A stretch of DNA of 64,000 bases, taken from assembly GCF_000967725.1 (NCBI RefSeq), contig NZ_JXYE01000006.1, forward strand, positions 279,949 through 343,948. Reading direction: 5' to 3'. The notes under the pieces were generated by a model, which had not been told where the DNA came from, did no database searches, and saw nothing but the letters and a program-made list of their open reading frames with translations. Positions 1-9,024 of the stretch are shown piece by piece. Origin of the DNA: Loktanella sp. S4079 (GTDB taxonomy: Bacteria > Pseudomonadota > Alphaproteobacteria > Rhodobacterales > Rhodobacteraceae). Position numbers and translations under genes: made by a program. Numbering within the stretch: position 1 is the stretch's first letter; each line of letters begins with the position of its first letter.

Positions 1-260
1 ACCGAGCAACCCCCGCAATGGCTTATCGAACCGCACAAACCATTGGGCCATTCAGGTGCCCCATCTGCCCCACGCCCAGCCAGACAGGACATTCCCGTTA
101 GGTCCATCCCCGCAGCCGCCGCTGCACGCCGACCAGCATCATGTTGCGCTGCACGGCGTTCCCGCGCGCCGCCAGCGCAATCAGCAGATCGCATCGCAAC
201 CCGGCAAGTCGGCAACGCCGCGCGTAGTTGCCCAAGCGCGACCTGCCAATCATCATACAC
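1..260 (-). CDS. 4'-phosphopantetheinyl transferase, EntD-like (N-terminal part, cut by window edge)
   Basis: This frame runs off the left edge and has no stop inside the window. The translation has the layout of the N-terminal half of EntD/Sfp-type transferases: an LRAALP segment near the start, an Arg/Ala-rich helix (RERRAA, then GRRAAAA), an RGADGAPEWP loop and the hallmark GSISHC. These enzymes move phosphopantetheine from CoA onto carrier-domain serines, so it would activate the aryl carrier protein just upstream and the carrier of the downstream NRPS. I chose GTG at 260 because TAAGG (273-269) lies about eight bases before it. GTG at 278, overlapping the carrier-protein stop, is an alternative. 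The gene follows the aryl carrier protein and DHB-AMP ligase in the same operon. The catalytic C-terminal motifs lie outside the window. Confidence 0.78.
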   Translation of the reverse strand, partial: MYDDWQVALGQLRAALPTCRVAMRSADCAGGARERRAAQHDAGRRAAAAAGMDLTGMSCLAGRGADGAPEWPNGLCGSISHCGGCS

Positions 261-270
261 GGCCCGCGCC

Positions 271-537
271 TTAGCCACCCTTGCGCGCATCAATCAACGC
301 TGACCACGCATTCAAGGTCGGATCCTTGGCCAGATCTTCAAAGCTAACGGTGATCCCGTGCTCTTTCAGTTCACCCGCCAGTTTCATGACACGCAGTGAA
401 TCCAAACCATAAAAGATCAGGCTTTCACCCGGATCAATCGGGCCCTCGTCCTCGATTAGCGTCGCTACGCGGGCTTCCAACCAATCGAAATTGATTGCTT
501 CAGTTGTGGTTACAGTCACGTTCATATCCTTCGTCAT
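271..537 (-). CDS. Stand-alone aryl carrier protein (siderophore synthesis)
   Basis: A protein of 88 residues with one carrier fold. The phosphopantetheine site is GLDSLRVM, with Ser47 as attachment residue, and the pattern (Gly-Leu-Asp-Ser-Leu) is that of aryl carrier domains fused to isochorismatases such as EntB and VibB. Here the isochorismatase half is absent, so the carrier is free-standing and isochorismatase activity must come from elsewhere. It would be charged with 2,3-dihydroxybenzoate by the ligase encoded immediately upstream, whose stop overlaps this start (ATGA, 534-537), and would donate the acyl group to the VibH-like protein and the cyclization domains. An internal Met5 is an alternative start. 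The role is inferred from the motif and the neighbours. Confidence 0.88.
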   Translation of the reverse strand: MTKDMNVTVTTTEAINFDWLEARVATLIEDEGPIDPGESLIFYGLDSLRVMKLAGELKEHGITVSFEDLAKDPTLNAWSALIDARKGG

Positions 538-2138
538 TGAGTTTCTAGAATTGTGTTGCGCAAAACGCGCTTGTTGATCTTGCCCACTGCCGTCAGCGGC
601 ATGGTTTCAACAAAGATAAACTTGTCAGGCAGTTTATATTCCGCGATCCCCAGCCCCATCAGATGGCGGCGTAATTCAACCGGGCGCAGCGGATTGCGCG
701 TGACCAAAATCGCGCAACCACGTTCACCGAGACGATCATCAGGTTGCGCAACCAATGCCGCCTCAAGCACCTCTGGGTGGCGCAGTAGCAGACCTTCGAC
801 CTCTTCTGCGGCGATCTTTTCACCGCCACGATTGATCTGATCCTTCACGCGGCCAACCACACGCAAATACCCGTCCGCATCCCGCTGCACGAGGTCACCG
901 CTGAAATAGAACCCTTCGGCATCAAAAGCGGATTTGTTATGTTCCGGGCTGCGGAAATAACCACGGAACGTATATGGCCCGCGCACCCATAGTTGACCGG
1001 GTTCACCAACCGCGCAGTCATAGCCGTCAGCGTTGCGTACCCGCACCTCGTCATCTTCTGAAATCGGGCGGCCTTGTGTGGTAAAGATGCGTTCCTCGGG
1101 GTCATCAAAGCGGGTGTAGTTCACCAGCCCTTCGGCCATGCCAAAGACCTGCTGCAGCTGACATCCCAACAACGCAGGCACCTGCCGCGCTAGCGCTTCG
1201 GCAAAGCTGGCACCGCCAACTTGCAACACCTCAAGGCTCTTGGAGGCGGGTGTACCTTCGCGTACTGCCTCGAGCCATAGCCCGACCGCAGAGGGCACCA
1301 GTGCCGCCATTGTCACACCGTGTTGTTCGATAATGCCAAAGCACAGGTTCGGGTCCGGATTATCGGCCATTACCACCGTGCCGCCCGCATAAAACACACC
1401 AAGAGCACCCGGTGAGCTCATCACATAGTTATGCGGTGCAGGCAGCGCGCATAGGAACCGGGTTTGCGGGGTCAATGCGCATATCTCGGCACTTGCGCGG
1501 ATGGAATAATCATAATCGTTATGGGTGCGGGGGATCAGTTTTGGCGTGCCCGTACTGCCGCCTGAAAGCTGATAAAAAGCAACACCCGCAGGATCGCATT
1601 CAGGAAGGCTGGGCGCGTCCTGCGTAGCCGTCAACCATGCGGTCAAATCTTGGTCTGGGTCGCCATCACCCAGATAGATCACCTGCGCCAAAGTCGGTGC
1701 AATGTCGCGCAATTCCGACGCGAACGCGTCATCCTTGAACAGCGGATGGGTCCGCGCCGCAATCAACAAAGTCGGTTGCAGTTGTTCGACATAGGACCGC
1801 AACTCGAGCGCACGATGGTTGAACAATGCGTTCACTGGCATCACACCTGCTTTGAGCAGTGCAAAAAAGGTAATGTAGAATTCAGCGCAATTGGGCAGCT
1901 GAACCACCGCATGATCGCCGGGCTTTACACCCTTTGCCAACAAGCGACCCGCCAAGGCATCAGACATGCGATCAACCTCGGCATAGGTAAACGCACGATT
2001 ACCACAAATAATCGCGGTGCTATCGGGGCTCAATGCCGCCCGATCGCGCAACCCATGCGTTAGAGGTTTGTCAATCCAATACCCTTTCTGCCGATACAGT
2101 TGCGCCAAATTTTCTGGCCAAGGGGTGAAATCAGTCAT
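534..2138 (-). CDS. entE: 2,3-dihydroxybenzoate-AMP ligase
   Basis: A protein of 534 residues, the normal length for EntE/DhbE/VibE. It belongs to the acyl-adenylate superfamily: the P-loop is SGGSTGTPK (about residue 193), followed by a QVFGMAEG core motif, YFRSPEHN, the FYFSGDLV motif, GRVKDQINRGGEKI and a C-terminal GKINKR lysine. PAPHNY lies where DHB ligases carry part of the aryl-acid pocket. It activates 2,3-dihydroxybenzoate with ATP and loads it onto the aryl carrier protein whose gene overlaps its 3' end. It is the first gene of a leftward operon divergent from the NRPS, so it probably shares iron control from the 2139-2342 intergenic region. Salicylate as substrate cannot be excluded by eye. 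Confidence 0.92.
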   Translation of the reverse strand: MTDFTPWPENLAQLYRQKGYWIDKPLTHGLRDRAALSPDSTAIICGNRAFTYAEVDRMSDALAGRLLAKGVKPGDHAVVQLPNCAEFYITFFALLKAGVMPVNALFNHRALELRSYVEQLQPTLLIAARTHPLFKDDAFASELRDIAPTLAQVIYLGDGDPDQDLTAWLTATQDAPSLPECDPAGVAFYQLSGGSTGTPKLIPRTHNDYDYSIRASAEICALTPQTRFLCALPAPHNYVMSSPGALGVFYAGGTVVMADNPDPNLCFGIIEQHGVTMAALVPSAVGLWLEAVREGTPASKSLEVLQVGGASFAEALARQVPALLGCQLQQVFGMAEGLVNYTRFDDPEERIFTTQGRPISEDDEVRVRNADGYDCAVGEPGQLWVRGPYTFRGYFRSPEHNKSAFDAEGFYFSGDLVQRDADGYLRVVGRVKDQINRGGEKIAAEEVEGLLLRHPEVLEAALVAQPDDRLGERGCAILVTRNPLRPVELRRHLMGLGIAEYKLPDKFIFVETMPLTAVGKINKRVLRNTILETQ

Positions 2139-2285
2139 CTCATTTCCGGTTTTTCTCGATGCGACCTGTGCTCGCTTCGATTGTTAGCTTCGTCCAGTTT
2201 TGGCACCACATTTCGCAGGCGGCCATAAATATGTAACAATTTCAGCTTTATAGCGGCTCAACATACGACAGGTCATTTCCACAGG

Positions 2286-2313
2286 TTGACGAACACTAAT
2301 ACTTGAGTATTTA
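2286..2313 (+). promoter_or_regulatory. Candidate promoter of the siderophore NRPS operon
   Basis: TTGACG (2286-2291) and TATTTA (2308-2313) are spaced by 16 bases and fit a sigma-70-type promoter, giving a very short leader before the start at 2343. On the opposite strand a TTGACA (2330-2325) faces the ligase operon, but I see no good -10 behind it. The two form the inverted repeat GTTGAC/GTCAAC (2285-2290 and 2325-2330), which frames the candidate operator at 2299-2323. Confidence 0.4.
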
Positions 2314-2323
2314 TGTCTGGAAT
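2299..2323. promoter_or_regulatory. Candidate iron-responsive operator (IscR-type / Iron-Rhodo-box-like)
   Basis: In the divergent promoter between the DHB ligase and the NRPS there is an inverted repeat, AATACT-TG-AGTATT (2298-2311). The 25 bases from 2299 match about 20 of 25 positions of the E. coli IscR type 1 consensus as I remember it (ATA..YYGACT....AGTC..). In Rhodobacterales an IscR homologue has been proposed to act in iron control through a related Iron-Rhodo-box. The box overlaps the candidate -10 element, where a repressor would block transcription when iron is plentiful. This is a match by eye. Confidence 0.45.
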
Positions 2324-2342
2324 TGTCAACGGGTGAATGCAG

Positions 2343-5300
2343 ATGTACGAACTTACCGCGATGCAGGCCGCCTGCTGGGTCAATGGACACGCCAAAGGCG
2401 AAGAAGGCACAGAACCCTCAGCGCATCTATATGTTGAACTCGAAACGACCAAAAACCATGCTGAAATCGATGGACCCCGGCTGTCCAAAGCTGTCGCCGC
2501 ATTGGTCAAACGACACCCGCAATTGCGCCTTGCCGTCGATCCACAAGGGCAACCACGCGTCGTATCGCCCACGCCAGCGCATAACCTACATCGCAACGTG
2601 CTCCGGGGCTTGGACCCCTTGGGATGCGAGGCCGCACTAGCCCGTATTCGCGATGCCAAGACTCATCAGCGCCTCGCCCTTTCCGAAGGTGAAGCATGCG
2701 AGTTCACCCTGACCCAGCTCTCTGATGGGCGGCGTCGTTTGCACATCGACATTGATATGGTCGGCGCTGATCCTTCTTGTTTTCCGTATCTAATGGATGA
2801 ACTGGCCATTCTATATGAAGACGGCCCAGATGCGCTGCCCGAACAGGGTGGCGATTTTGCCAAGTATCTTGATCAGCAACGTCGCGCGCCCGATTTGTCG
2901 GCGCGGACAAACGCCGCGCAACAGTGGTGGGCACAACAAATTCCAAAGTTACCGCCCGCACCAGCCTTGCCCAAACCAAAGATTTCTCCACGTGATCGCG
3001 GCACGAATACCGCACGCCTTGCGACGACCCTATCGGCCCAAGAATCCGATCAATTTTACAAGGTCGCCCGTGCATTGCGCGTCACGCCTTCGGCGCTGGC
3101 TCTTACGGTGTTTGGCACTGAACTGGCACGAGCCTGTGATCAAGACGCGCTGCGCCTAACCGTCCCAACATTTCATCGCCCTGACGCCGCATTGATCGGT
3201 GATTTTTCAGATTTCTCGCTCATCGGTGTTGGTAGCAAGGGAAGTCTGTCCGATGCGGCGACCCGCGTGCAAAGCGACCTGATAAACGCGGTAACACATG
3301 GAGCACGTCCCGGCCCGCAGCTTATGCGCGATCTTGCTCGTCATTTGGGCCAAGTGCCCGACGCGCCTGTCATATTTACCGCGGGGTTTGATCATCCGCT
3401 CGGCACGATTTTGCCCGAAAGGGCCGCTCGCAATTTCGGAGACCTGATCTATAGCGTATCGCAGGGCCCCGGTGTCGCGCTGGATGCACAAATCGCCAAG
3501 CTCGATGACAGAATTCTCATCAACTGGGACATCCGGCTGGACCTCGTTGATCAGGACTGGATCACCGCGCTGTTCGATAGGTTTGTCGCGCGGCTCCAAT
3601 CGTTGGCCGACGAAAACCAGACTGCACTTTGCAGCCAGCCCCTTTCACAATTGCAACGCGCATATTTGATGGGCCGCGAGGAAGCACTTCCGCTGGGTGG
3701 AGTCGCTATGCAAGAGGTCCGGCTATTCCGTGGAAAGGCCAACCACGCGCAAATAAAAACGCGGCTCTCTGAGTTGACCACTGCCTACCCCGCGCTGCGC
3801 ACACAGATTGATGCGCCGCGCCTGTCGCTGTCATTCGCAGCCGACGTGCAACCCGTCCTGCGCACCATCGACCTCAGCACCGCGCAAGACGCCCAAGCCG
3901 ATCTTGACCACTGGTGGAATGAATTTGCGCATATCGCGCGACCGCTAGACGCCCCCCTGTGGGAGGTCTGCATCATTCAGATGCCAGATGGTCAGGACGA
4001 TGCCGTCGCGGTGAAGTTTGACGCGCTTGCCCTTGATGGACCAGCTATCGCGCAGGTCTGCGCACAATTGTTCAACAGCGATCCTATCACCCAGCAAGAA
4101 CCACCCAAACCGCGCCATGCCGCCCCGGCGCCTGCGCGCCTCGTCGATCAGCGATATTGGGAAAAGGCGCTCCAATCGGTCGAAAGCGCCCCACGACTGC
4201 CGTGGAAGACCCCATTGCACCACATCAAATCATCTCGTTATTGCAGGGTCACACAACACATCAGCGCAGACCAAAAACGTGCTCTGCGCCGCGCGGGCGC
4301 CCAAGACAAGCTATTCATCAATAGTCTGCTCAGCTTTGTCGCGCTCGAAGTGCTGGCGCGGTTTACGACCGATATGCGTATCTGCGTTGGGCTACCAACA
4401 GCGCCTGCATTGGATGACGCCGGGTTGGGCAATCGGTCTTCGTTCATCGTCGTTGATCACGATGCGACTGATGGCACGGCAACCGAACGTGCCGCCCGCC
4501 TACAGACCCAAGTCATGGAAGGGCTGTCGCATATGGGCTATGCCGATGTCGATCTTGCGCGGCATCTGTTGGCAAAAACCCAAGAGCCCCTCGCGCTGCC
4601 GGTTGTTTTGACCAATGGGCTCAACTGGGCCAGCCAGAACCCTGATACACCAATGCGAGAGGTCGCAACACAAACCCAGACGCCTCAGGTCGCGCTGGAT
4701 ATTCGGCTAATGAATGCACCAGATGGCGGCATCGAAATCGCCGCCGATTATGCTCAGGCCGCGCTAAACCGTGATACCGTGACGGCGATGCTGGACGCGA
4801 TGGTTTCGGTGATCGACCACATCTGCAACCAGACCGCCCTATCGCTGCCCTTCCCCATTGTTCCTGCAAAACTGCCGGCACAGACCCCAGATATTCCTGA
4901 TCCGGCACCGCATCTGGTTCAGATCGCGGAACATCTGCGCACAGGCACTGGGACCGCATTGATCCAAGGGGATCGCAGCATCAGCTATGCGGAACTACGC
5001 AAAACTGTCGAAGCGCTGCTTGGCGGTTTTGTAGAACATGGGCTGACCGCAGGCGATGTCTTGGCCATCCACTTGCCCCGCAGCATTGAACATATTGCAC
5101 TGCAAATCGCGGCCTCTTGTGCTGGGCTTATCTGGGTGCCACTTGATGCCGCCGCCCCGCAAGAAAGACGCGACTATCAACTGCAACGCTGCGCGCCAAA
5201 ACTTGTCATTTCAATGGATGACATCGCCGATTGGCCAACCGTTACGCCAAATGATTTGCCAGCCGCACGTGTACCCCTGCCCTCGGACACGGAACTGCGC

Positions 5301-6671
5301 CAACGTAGTCTGACCCAAGATCCGAGCTATTATCTGTTCACCTCGGGCACGACCGGTGCGCCCAAATGCGTTGTTCTGAACAACCGTGCAACTGCCAATG
5401 TCTTGGATCAAACCCTGCGCCAATGGGATGTCGACGCAAATGACGTCCTGATGTCGGCAACCCCGCTTCACCACGATATGTCGTTGTTTGACATCTTTGG
5501 TGCGCTCAGCGCGGGAGCAACACTGGTCATGCCCGAGATCGGTCAGGACAAAGACGCGATGGAATGGGCCCAAATTGTCGCCCGCCATAAGGTCACGATT
5601 TGGGTATCGGTCCCTGCGATCCTCGAAATGCTGCTGGACTGCGCGCGCCCGGAACAATTGCAGACGCTTCGGATTTTCGCGCAGGGTGGCGATTATATCA
5701 AACCTACGCAAATTGCGCGTCTACGCAGTTTGCGCCCCGATGCGCGGCTGGTATCACTTGGTGGGCCAACAGAAACAACCATCTGGAGCATCTGGCACGA
5801 GATCACCGATGAAACTGGTGCAATCCCCTATGGGCGGCCGTTGGATGGCGCGGAATACGTCATCTGCAATTCCAATGGGGAACCCTGCCCGCCCGGCGTT
5901 GTGGGGCGCATTCATACGTTGGGCGATTGCCTGTCGCTTGGCTACCTCGCTAACAGTGAAATCATCTCAACGGATTTTGTCACGCTGCAGGACGGCAAGG
6001 GCGGGTTACGCCGTGCGTTCCGTACCGGCGATCTGGGACAATGGACTGATGATGGAACGATACTGTTCGCTGGCAGAGTCGGCGGCTACGTCAAAGTGCG
6101 CGGCGTCCGCGTGTCCTTGGGCGAAATCGAAACTGTCCTTGGTGAACATTCTGATCTGCGACAAGCGATGATCGTCGATCTACAATCTGACGATGGACGC
6201 GAGACCACGATTGCCGCCATTTGCGTCGCCCAAGATGGTGCCAATATCACCACCGCCGCGCTGCGCAGCTACATGCGCGATCGGCTACCCCAATCGCATC
6301 TGCCAGATCGGTTCCTGCTGGTGCCCACATTGCCACTTTCGGCCAATGGTAAATTTGACCGTGGCGCAGCAAGACGGATGCTGCGCGACAGTCCCAAGGC
6401 ATCGCCTAAACCGCAAAACAATGATGTCGACCCCAGCTTGGTCACCGGCGTTCTGGACATCTACCTAAAACACATCGGCACGACCGGCCCAGCCGATGCT
6501 GACAGCCCGCTGATGCAGCTTGGATTACGTCCAAAACACCTTGTTCTCATCGCAGGTGATCTCAACCAAAACTTTGGTTGCAAGCTAAGCCCCGCCCAAT
6601 TGATCGGCGCGCGCACCGCACGCCAGGCTGCTGCCTTGATCACCAAACAGCCCGCTCTTTCAGCCACATAA
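2343..6671 (+). CDS. VibF-like NRPS, Cy-Cy-A with inactivated carrier domain
   Basis: About 1,442 residues from ATG 2343; ATG 2337 is possible, but GGGTGA (2331-2336) is better spaced for 2343. Domain order: cyclization domain Cy1 (about 1-430, Asp138 and Asp143 of the DxxxxD motif), Cy2 (about 430-850, Asp560 and Asp565), adenylation domain (about 870-1340, with FTSGTTGAPK, GGPTETT, FRTGDLG and ANGKFDR), then a C-terminal carrier remnant. The order matches the front of VibF, which makes the dihydroxyphenyl-oxazoline of vibriobactin from DHB and threonine. In the last domain the phosphopantetheine serine is replaced by Pro1397 (LGLRPKHL where LGxDSL is expected), so it cannot be primed. A working carrier is supplied by the gene at 11188. 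The final Ser of DxxxxDxxS is missing from both Cy motifs. The amino acid used is uncertain. Confidence 0.85.
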   Translation: MYELTAMQAACWVNGHAKGEEGTEPSAHLYVELETTKNHAEIDGPRLSKAVAALVKRHPQLRLAVDPQGQPRVVSPTPAHNLHRNVLRGLDPLGCEAALARIRDAKTHQRLALSEGEACEFTLTQLSDGRRRLHIDIDMVGADPSCFPYLMDELAILYEDGPDALPEQGGDFAKYLDQQRRAPDLSARTNAAQQWWAQQIPKLPPAPALPKPKISPRDRGTNTARLATTLSAQESDQFYKVARALRVTPSALALTVFGTELARACDQDALRLTVPTFHRPDAALIGDFSDFSLIGVGSKGSLSDAATRVQSDLINAVTHGARPGPQLMRDLARHLGQVPDAPVIFTAGFDHPLGTILPERAARNFGDLIYSVSQGPGVALDAQIAKLDDRILINWDIRLDLVDQDWITALFDRFVARLQSLADENQTALCSQPLSQLQRAYLMGREEALPLGGVAMQEVRLFRGKANHAQIKTRLSELTTAYPALRTQIDAPRLSLSFAADVQPVLRTIDLSTAQDAQADLDHWWNEFAHIARPLDAPLWEVCIIQMPDGQDDAVAVKFDALALDGPAIAQVCAQLFNSDPITQQEPPKPRHAAPAPARLVDQRYWEKALQSVESAPRLPWKTPLHHIKSSRYCRVTQHISADQKRALRRAGAQDKLFINSLLSFVALEVLARFTTDMRICVGLPTAPALDDAGLGNRSSFIVVDHDATDGTATERAARLQTQVMEGLSHMGYADVDLARHLLAKTQEPLALPVVLTNGLNWASQNPDTPMREVATQTQTPQVALDIRLMNAPDGGIEIAADYAQAALNRDTVTAMLDAMVSVIDHICNQTALSLPFPIVPAKLPAQTPDIPDPAPHLVQIAEHLRTGTGTALIQGDRSISYAELRKTVEALLGGFVEHGLTAGDVLAIHLPRSIEHIALQIAASCAGLIWVPLDAAAPQERRDYQLQRCAPKLVISMDDIADWPTVTPNDLPAARVPLPSDTELRQRSLTQDPSYYLFTSGTTGAPKCVVLNNRATANVLDQTLRQWDVDANDVLMSATPLHHDMSLFDIFGALSAGATLVMPEIGQDKDAMEWAQIVARHKVTIWVSVPAILEMLLDCARPEQLQTLRIFAQGGDYIKPTQIARLRSLRPDARLVSLGGPTETTIWSIWHEITDETGAIPYGRPLDGAEYVICNSNGEPCPPGVVGRIHTLGDCLSLGYLANSEIISTDFVTLQDGKGGLRRAFRTGDLGQWTDDGTILFAGRVGGYVKVRGVRVSLGEIETVLGEHSDLRQAMIVDLQSDDGRETTIAAICVAQDGANITTAALRSYMRDRLPQSHLPDRFLLVPTLPLSANGKFDRGAARRMLRDSPKASPKPQNNDVDPSLVTGVLDIYLKHIGTTGPADADSPLMQLGLRPKHLVLIAGDLNQNFGCKLSPAQLIGARTARQAAALITKQPALSAT

Positions 6672-6686
6672 GGCAAAGGAAATCTG

Positions 6687-8081
6687 ATGTCTTCCAACCC
6701 TCCGACTGCGCCGTGGCTTGCCCTCACGCTGGCCCAATATGATTTTTGGGAAGAATTTAAACTGCACCCGGATCGGCCGCTTTCAACGGTCGCGCATTGC
6801 ACAACAATCAGCGGCCCATTGAACGAAGACGCAATGCGCATAGCGTTGCAGCAGCTTGCGCAGGAAACAGATGTACTGGCATTGCGGTTTCGCGATGGGC
6901 CAGACGGGCCGCGCCAGCAGATTGATCCGGCCCGCATACCAACGGTGCAGTTTCACGACCTCACAAAAGAACCCGACCCTACCTCAGCCGCTCGCCAAAT
7001 GATGGAAGCCGATATTGCCGTGCCGATTGATCTGGAGAACGACCAGATTTCGGCTCTCTGGCTGCTGAAAACTGACGCGGATGTCTGGCAATTTTATTTG
7101 CGCGGGCATCATATCATGCTGGACGGTTACGGTGTGTCGCTGATCGAACGCAGGACTGCAGCGCTTTACGCCCAAGAGATTGGTGCAACGCCAGAACTCG
7201 GGGCATTTCAACCATTCCCGCGCTACCTCGAAGAGGAAGACACCTATCGCGCTGGCAAACATCACACCCGCGACCAGGAATATTGGGCACAACATCTGGC
7301 GGATGGTCCCGCATTGACCATTCTTGAAAAAGACGATGAAGACTATGGCTGCACCGCCCTATCGGGCGCACCCGATCTACCTGCGTCATTGCCCGCGCTC
7401 TTGCGTGAAACTGCGGCGCGGTACGATATGGGTTGGCCCGATTTGCTCACACTACTGACTGCGGCTTGGGTCACGCGTGAACTCAAACCCACGCAAGAAG
7501 GCCTTCCGATTTGGTTGCCTTATATGAGCCGCTTTGGCAGCGTCAGCGCCGAGATCCCCGCGCTCGTTGTGAATATCCTGCCGCTCTTGGTGAATACCGA
7601 GGCGAATGAAACCTTGGGCGCGTTCCTTTCGCGCGTGGGCAAAGATTTTCGAAAATTGCGCCGTTATGGTCGTTATCGGGTGGAACAGCTTGCTGCAGAT
7701 CAGGGCCTGCAAGAAGGCCAGCGGTTCTATTTTTCGCCACTGATCAATGTCATCCCCTTTGATTCACCCACCTTTATCAACTGCACCGCCACCCGCGAAG
7801 TGCTCGCCGCTGGTCCCGGTGATGGGTTCAATTTGACTTGGGGCGGCGCGTCAGATGCCCAAGGGCTAAAGCTATGGATCGACGCAGACCCCGCATCAAA
7901 AGATGAATTCAACGCAGCAAGCGCGGGCCTCGTGCCGTTTATCTTGCGTGCATGTGAACCGGGGGCGTTTGACCAAAATCTGGATGATTTGTTTCAGACA
8001 ATCAGCACAGCGCCACCCAAACCCGCCCTAAAGAAATCAACCCCGAAACGGCCGATTGCTGGCCGGTTGGAGGGCGCATGA
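6687..8081 (+). CDS. VibH-like stand-alone condensation protein (DHB-polyamine amide synthase)
   Basis: A protein of 464 residues forming one complete condensation domain with no carrier or adenylation domain. The active-site motif HHxxxDG is present as HHIMLDGYG (His141, His142, Asp146). VibH and relatives take DHB from an aryl carrier protein and join it to a free primary amine of a polyamine such as norspermidine, so no second carrier protein is needed. Here the likely amine is spermidine or norspermidine made by the enzymes at 17908-23061. The start at 6687 follows an AAAGGAAA ribosome site 15 bases after the NRPS stop, and its end overlaps the binding-protein gene by ATGA. An EntF-type condensation role is less likely because the domain stands alone. 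Confidence 0.82.
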   Translation: MSSNPPTAPWLALTLAQYDFWEEFKLHPDRPLSTVAHCTTISGPLNEDAMRIALQQLAQETDVLALRFRDGPDGPRQQIDPARIPTVQFHDLTKEPDPTSAARQMMEADIAVPIDLENDQISALWLLKTDADVWQFYLRGHHIMLDGYGVSLIERRTAALYAQEIGATPELGAFQPFPRYLEEEDTYRAGKHHTRDQEYWAQHLADGPALTILEKDDEDYGCTALSGAPDLPASLPALLRETAARYDMGWPDLLTLLTAAWVTRELKPTQEGLPIWLPYMSRFGSVSAEIPALVVNILPLLVNTEANETLGAFLSRVGKDFRKLRRYGRYRVEQLAADQGLQEGQRFYFSPLINVIPFDSPTFINCTATREVLAAGPGDGFNLTWGGASDAQGLKLWIDADPASKDEFNAASAGLVPFILRACEPGAFDQNLDDLFQTISTAPPKPALKKSTPKRPIAGRLEGA

Positions 8082-9022
8082 AACGCCGATCATTTCTGAC
8101 CAGTGCGAGTGCGGCGGCAGGCATGAGCCTATTGCCACGCAGCACATGGGCGCAATCATCGTGGCCACGCAATATGACCAACGCTGACGGCTCGACAACC
8201 CAAATTCCGTCACAACCGCAACGAATACTGTCAACCTCGGTGACGTTATCGGGCAGCCTGCTGGCCATTGACGCGCCACTGATCGCGAGCGCGACAACTG
8301 TACGCGGCGACTATTTTGGCCAATGGCAGGATATCGCAACAGATCGCGGTGTCGAAAAGCTCTGGCGGGCTGGGGCGGTTGATCTGGAATCCGTTTGGGC
8401 CTTTGCCCCGGATCTGATCGTTGTCTCTGCAAGTGGGGCAGATTCAGCGCTGGCCCAACGCGCAGCCCTGTCGCAGGTCGCCCCAGTCATCGTATTGGAT
8501 TACGGCGCTGTCGGCTGGCAGGAACTGGCGCTTCAACTTGGTCACGCGACGGGCCAAGAGGCCCACGCGCAAGCATTACTAGATGAATTCGCAACGACAC
8601 TCGACACAACGCGCGCCCAACTCAACCTGCCGCAGGGGTTGACTAACATCATCAGCTACAATGGCCCCGGCGCACCAAATCCCATTGCGACTGCACATGG
8701 GGTTCATGGGCGCCTGCTCTCGGCGCTTGGCTTTACGCTCGAAGATCCACCGCGATCATGGCAAAGTGCGAATATACCGCCCGCCGCGGACTTTATCCGC
8801 GCAGCCTATGAACATCTGACCGAGCTGACCGCGCTAACGACCTTTGTTCTGGCAGGTACGGATGAAGATGCACAGCGCCTGATGAACGACCCCATCCTCA
8901 GCAATCTACCTTCCGTCAAGAACGGGCAGGTTTATGGGTTGGGGCGTAATTCGTTCCGCGTCGACTATTACAGTGCGTCGGAAATCGTTGCTGGTATCGC
9001 CGAACGCTTTGGCCGGAGCTGA
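8078..9022 (+). CDS. Fe(III)-siderophore ABC transporter, periplasmic binding protein (FepB-like)
   Basis: A protein of 314 residues. The N-terminus carries a twin-arginine signal (KRRSFLTS, then an alanine-rich segment ending near TWAQ), so export by the Tat system is likely. The mature part is a class III substrate-binding protein of the FepB/FecB type, with IPSQPQRILS near the first strand, FAPDLIVVSA in the middle and LPSVKNGQVYGLG near the end. It would bind the ferric catechol siderophore in the periplasm and pass it to the two permeases encoded directly downstream. The start overlaps the VibH-like gene by four bases, which ties uptake to synthesis in one operon. The ligand is inferred from the neighbours. 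Confidence 0.88.
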   Translation: MKRRSFLTSASAAAGMSLLPRSTWAQSSWPRNMTNADGSTTQIPSQPQRILSTSVTLSGSLLAIDAPLIASATTVRGDYFGQWQDIATDRGVEKLWRAGAVDLESVWAFAPDLIVVSASGADSALAQRAALSQVAPVIVLDYGAVGWQELALQLGHATGQEAHAQALLDEFATTLDTTRAQLNLPQGLTNIISYNGPGAPNPIATAHGVHGRLLSALGFTLEDPPRSWQSANIPPAADFIRAAYEHLTELTALTTFVLAGTDEDAQRLMNDPILSNLPSVKNGQVYGLGRNSFRVDYYSASEIVAGIAERFGRS

Positions 9023-9024
9023 GC

